Positions 5,640 to 7,205 of a stretch of DNA of 7,205 bases are shown here, piece by piece. A model generated the notes under the pieces. The model was not told the origin of the DNA, searched no databases, and saw only the letters and a program-made list of their open reading frames with translations. This stretch comes from Planctomycetales bacterium. GTDB lineage: Bacteria; Planctomycetota; Planctomycetia; Pirellulales; Thermoguttaceae. The translations under genes were made by a program, and so were the position numbers. The stretch's first letter is position 1, and each line of letters starts with the position of its first letter. Where the stretch lies: contig SKJM01000425.1 in NCBI GenBank assembly GCA_007122045.1, forward strand, positions 1-7,205. The letters run 5' to 3'.

Positions 5640-7022
5640 CTACCGCGTCAACTGCCGCAGCAGCACCCGCGCCTCCTCCCGCTGCGAGAAGGGCTGCCGG
5701 GCGTTCAGCGCGGCGTTGAGCAGTTGGACGGCCTGGTCCCGCCGTCCCTTCTCGGCGGACACGACCGCCAGGTAATAGGCCGTGTCGGGACTCATGGTGC
5801 CGGCGGCGGCCGCCTGTTGCAGCGCGCGGTCGGCCTCGTCGATATTGCCCAGCCGGTACTGGACCCAACCGTAGGTCGACAAGGCCTCGGTCGCCCGCGG
5901 ATTTTGCCGGACGTTCGTCACGGCGTACTCGAAGGCTCGGCGGCGCTTCTCGTCGTTGTCCTGCTCGATCAGGGCCAGGGCCAGATTGTTGCTGGCCGCG
6001 AAGTTGCCCGGCGACTGCAAGTGCGCCCGTTGGAAGTAATTTTCCGCCGTCTCGTAATCCTTCCGGAACAGGGCCACCACCCCGCGGAAGAGATTCGCAT
6101 CGAGCGATTTCGAGTCGAGTTTCGTCGCCGCCGCGGCTTCGCGTTCGGCGTCTTCAAGCTGGTTGGTTTCCAGGTTCCACCGGCCCGCCACCAGGCGCGT
6201 GCGGAGGTTGTTCGGGGCGATCTTGATCGCGTTGTTCATCCAAATCCGCGCGTTCTTCTGGTCGCCGAATTCGTGGTAGAACAAGGCGAGTTGCGCCTCG
6301 GGGGTGAGCACGTTCTCGTCCAGCGCGGCGGCTTCGCGGAGCAGCTTCAGCGCATCGCTGGGATTCCTCTGCTGGAACCGGGCGCGGGCCAAACGCTGCA
6401 GGCAGACCGCGTTCTCCGGATCGAGCTTCTGCCACGCCCGAAGCCGCTGTTCGGCGAGTTCCCACTCGCCGCGGGCCTCGGCCACGGCCGCCAAGCCGCT
6501 CAGATTGCGGGCATCGAGGATGGACTTCCGCCTCGGGCTGCGGGTGAAATTCGCCAGCGCCGATTCCGCCCGGTCGTACAGCAAGCTGGCTTCCGTGACC
6601 CGGCCCTGCGCCATGGCGATGTCGCCCATAATGACGTAGGCCTCCGGGTCCTCCGGCGACTCGGCCACCGCCTGCTCCAGCGAAATGCGCACGGCGTTGC
6701 CCTGGTTGGCCTGCGAAAAGAGCTGCGCCATGACGATTTGGGCCGGTGGCATGTCGGCGTGCTCGGCGGCCGCCTTTTTCAGCAGCTCGAGGGCTCCGTC
6801 GAAATCGCGCTGTTGGAACCGTTCCACCGCGCGGGTAACCTCGGGAATGGCCTGCTCGGGCGGAGCCGGGGCGTCCAGGGCGTCGACGCCCTCCAACGGC
6901 TGACCCGGAGCCAACGGCTGGGCCGGATCCAACGGCTGACCCGAGCTTGAAGCTGCGAAGAGCCCCAAGCCGGCCACCAAAAATGCTACGCCAAACGCCA
7001 ATCGAATCGTGGAAAAACTCAT
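5640..7022 (-). CDS. Exported tetratricopeptide-repeat protein
   Basis: This 460-aa protein is built almost wholly of TPR units. Residues 1-27 are a signal peptide (basic Arg7, a hydrophobic core, then LFAASSS), so it is likely periplasmic or outer-surface. A Pro/Gln-rich linker (29-57) contains QPL three times at 6-residue spacing. From about 60 to 443 I count roughly eleven helix-turn-helix TPR units. Examples are PEAYVIMGDIAMAQGRVTEA (126-145) and LFRGVVALFRKDYETAENYF (311-330). There is no catalytic domain, so a scaffold or assembly role is the safe inference. The start chosen is ATG 7022-7020, because AAGGGGAG (7034-7027) stands 4 bases before it and the signal peptide begins there. An in-frame ATG 60 bases further upstream would bury the signal peptide. 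The gene is convergent with the moeA operon and ends in TAG at 5640-5642. No clear terminator of its own is visible. Confidence 0.9.
   Translation of the reverse strand: MSFSTIRLAFGVAFLVAGLGLFAASSSGQPLDPAQPLAPGQPLEGVDALDAPAPPEQAIPEVTRAVERFQQRDFDGALELLKKAAAEHADMPPAQIVMAQLFSQANQGNAVRISLEQAVAESPEDPEAYVIMGDIAMAQGRVTEASLLYDRAESALANFTRSPRRKSILDARNLSGLAAVAEARGEWELAEQRLRAWQKLDPENAVCLQRLARARFQQRNPSDALKLLREAAALDENVLTPEAQLALFYHEFGDQKNARIWMNNAIKIAPNNLRTRLVAGRWNLETNQLEDAEREAAAATKLDSKSLDANLFRGVVALFRKDYETAENYFQRAHLQSPGNFAASNNLALALIEQDNDEKRRRAFEYAVTNVRQNPRATEALSTYGWVQYRLGNIDEADRALQQAAAAGTMSPDTAYYLAVVSAEKGRRDQAVQLLNAALNARQPFSQREEARVLLRQLTR
6893..6946. repeat. Three tandem 18-bp repeats inside the TPR gene
   Basis: Units begin at 6893, 6911 and 6929, each starting CCAACGGCTG on the plus strand. 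They are in frame with the minus-strand TPR gene and encode the repeated QPL-containing six-residue linker just after the signal peptide. Their phase and near identity suggest recent slippage duplication. Copy number may vary between strains. Confidence 0.85.
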
Positions 7023-7026
7023 TACG

Positions 7027-7034
7027 CTCCCCTT
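7027..7034 (-). promoter_or_regulatory. Ribosome binding site of the TPR gene
   Basis: On the minus strand AAGGGGAG is followed by CGTA and then the ATG. It decides the start at 7022 over the upstream in-frame ATG at 7082. Confidence 0.75.
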
Positions 7035-7205
7035 GTTCGGGTGTCCCTGCTGAAAAGCCCAAGTGCCGGGCAGGGTCCTCAAACCGGCCCGCCGGCTGTC
7101 TGCTGATGAGGTAGCTTTCCGACAAGCCGGACGCCACCGGCCGCGCTTACCACCTCTATGCTAGCGTAGCTGTAAGAATGCGCCCGTGCAACCCTGCGCC
7201 ATGCC
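7035..7205 (-). other. Upstream region of the TPR gene, to the right edge
   Basis: No gene with recognisable features is visible here. On the minus strand a weak TTGCAC (7191-7186) and TACGCT (7168-7163) are 17 bases apart and could be a promoter, but each matches only about half of the consensus. GCTA and TAGC arms (7160-7170) form a small inverted repeat at that place. I make no firm promoter call. Confidence 0.25.

Noticed and set aside
7023..7082. Upstream ATG start for the TPR gene
   Set aside because: It would add 20 residues ahead of a clear signal peptide, while a strong SD stands directly before the ATG at 7022.

Overview
The window is GC-rich and gene-dense. It has four complete protein-coding genes and probably the first 44 codons of a fifth. 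No taxonomic marker is present. The gene set fits a planctomycete, possibly of the Pirellulales type: a secreted formylglycine-type sulfatase with a HEAT-like tail, a MoeA fused to a periplasmic-binding-protein-like domain, an extended SDR 'epimerase', and a secreted all-TPR protein with a signal peptide. This assignment is inference.

Layout, left to right. A partial minus-strand reading frame leaves the left edge (1-132) and is divergent from the sulfatase (254-2098, +), with an AT-richer gap of about 120 bp between them. A 286-bp gap follows, the longest non-coding stretch in the window. It holds a 10-bp direct repeat bracketing nested inverted repeats (2187-2260). Next comes a two-gene plus-strand operon: moeA-PBP (2385-4331) and an SDR-family NAD-dependent epimerase/dehydratase-like gene (4328-5383), overlapping by ATGA. 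The operon is followed by a structured 3' untranslated stretch ending in a very strong intrinsic terminator (5516-5558). A convergent minus-strand gene encodes an exported TPR protein (5640-7022), and its upstream region runs to the right edge.

How the genes work together. The sulfatase and the TPR protein both carry export signals and probably act outside the cytoplasm, the sulfatase on sulfated glycans. MoeA-PBP inserts molybdenum (or possibly tungsten) into molybdopterin in the cytoplasm. It appears to be translationally coupled to the SDR, which keeps the Rossmann glycine motif and the active-site Tyr but has Cys where the catalytic Lys normally sits. I see no obvious single pathway joining all the genes, and no defence system, CRISPR array, tRNA, rRNA or insertion sequence. 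The points most worth follow-up are the non-canonical SDR coupled to MoeA, the structured element at 2187-2260, and the folded 3' region with its terminator at 5395-5558.
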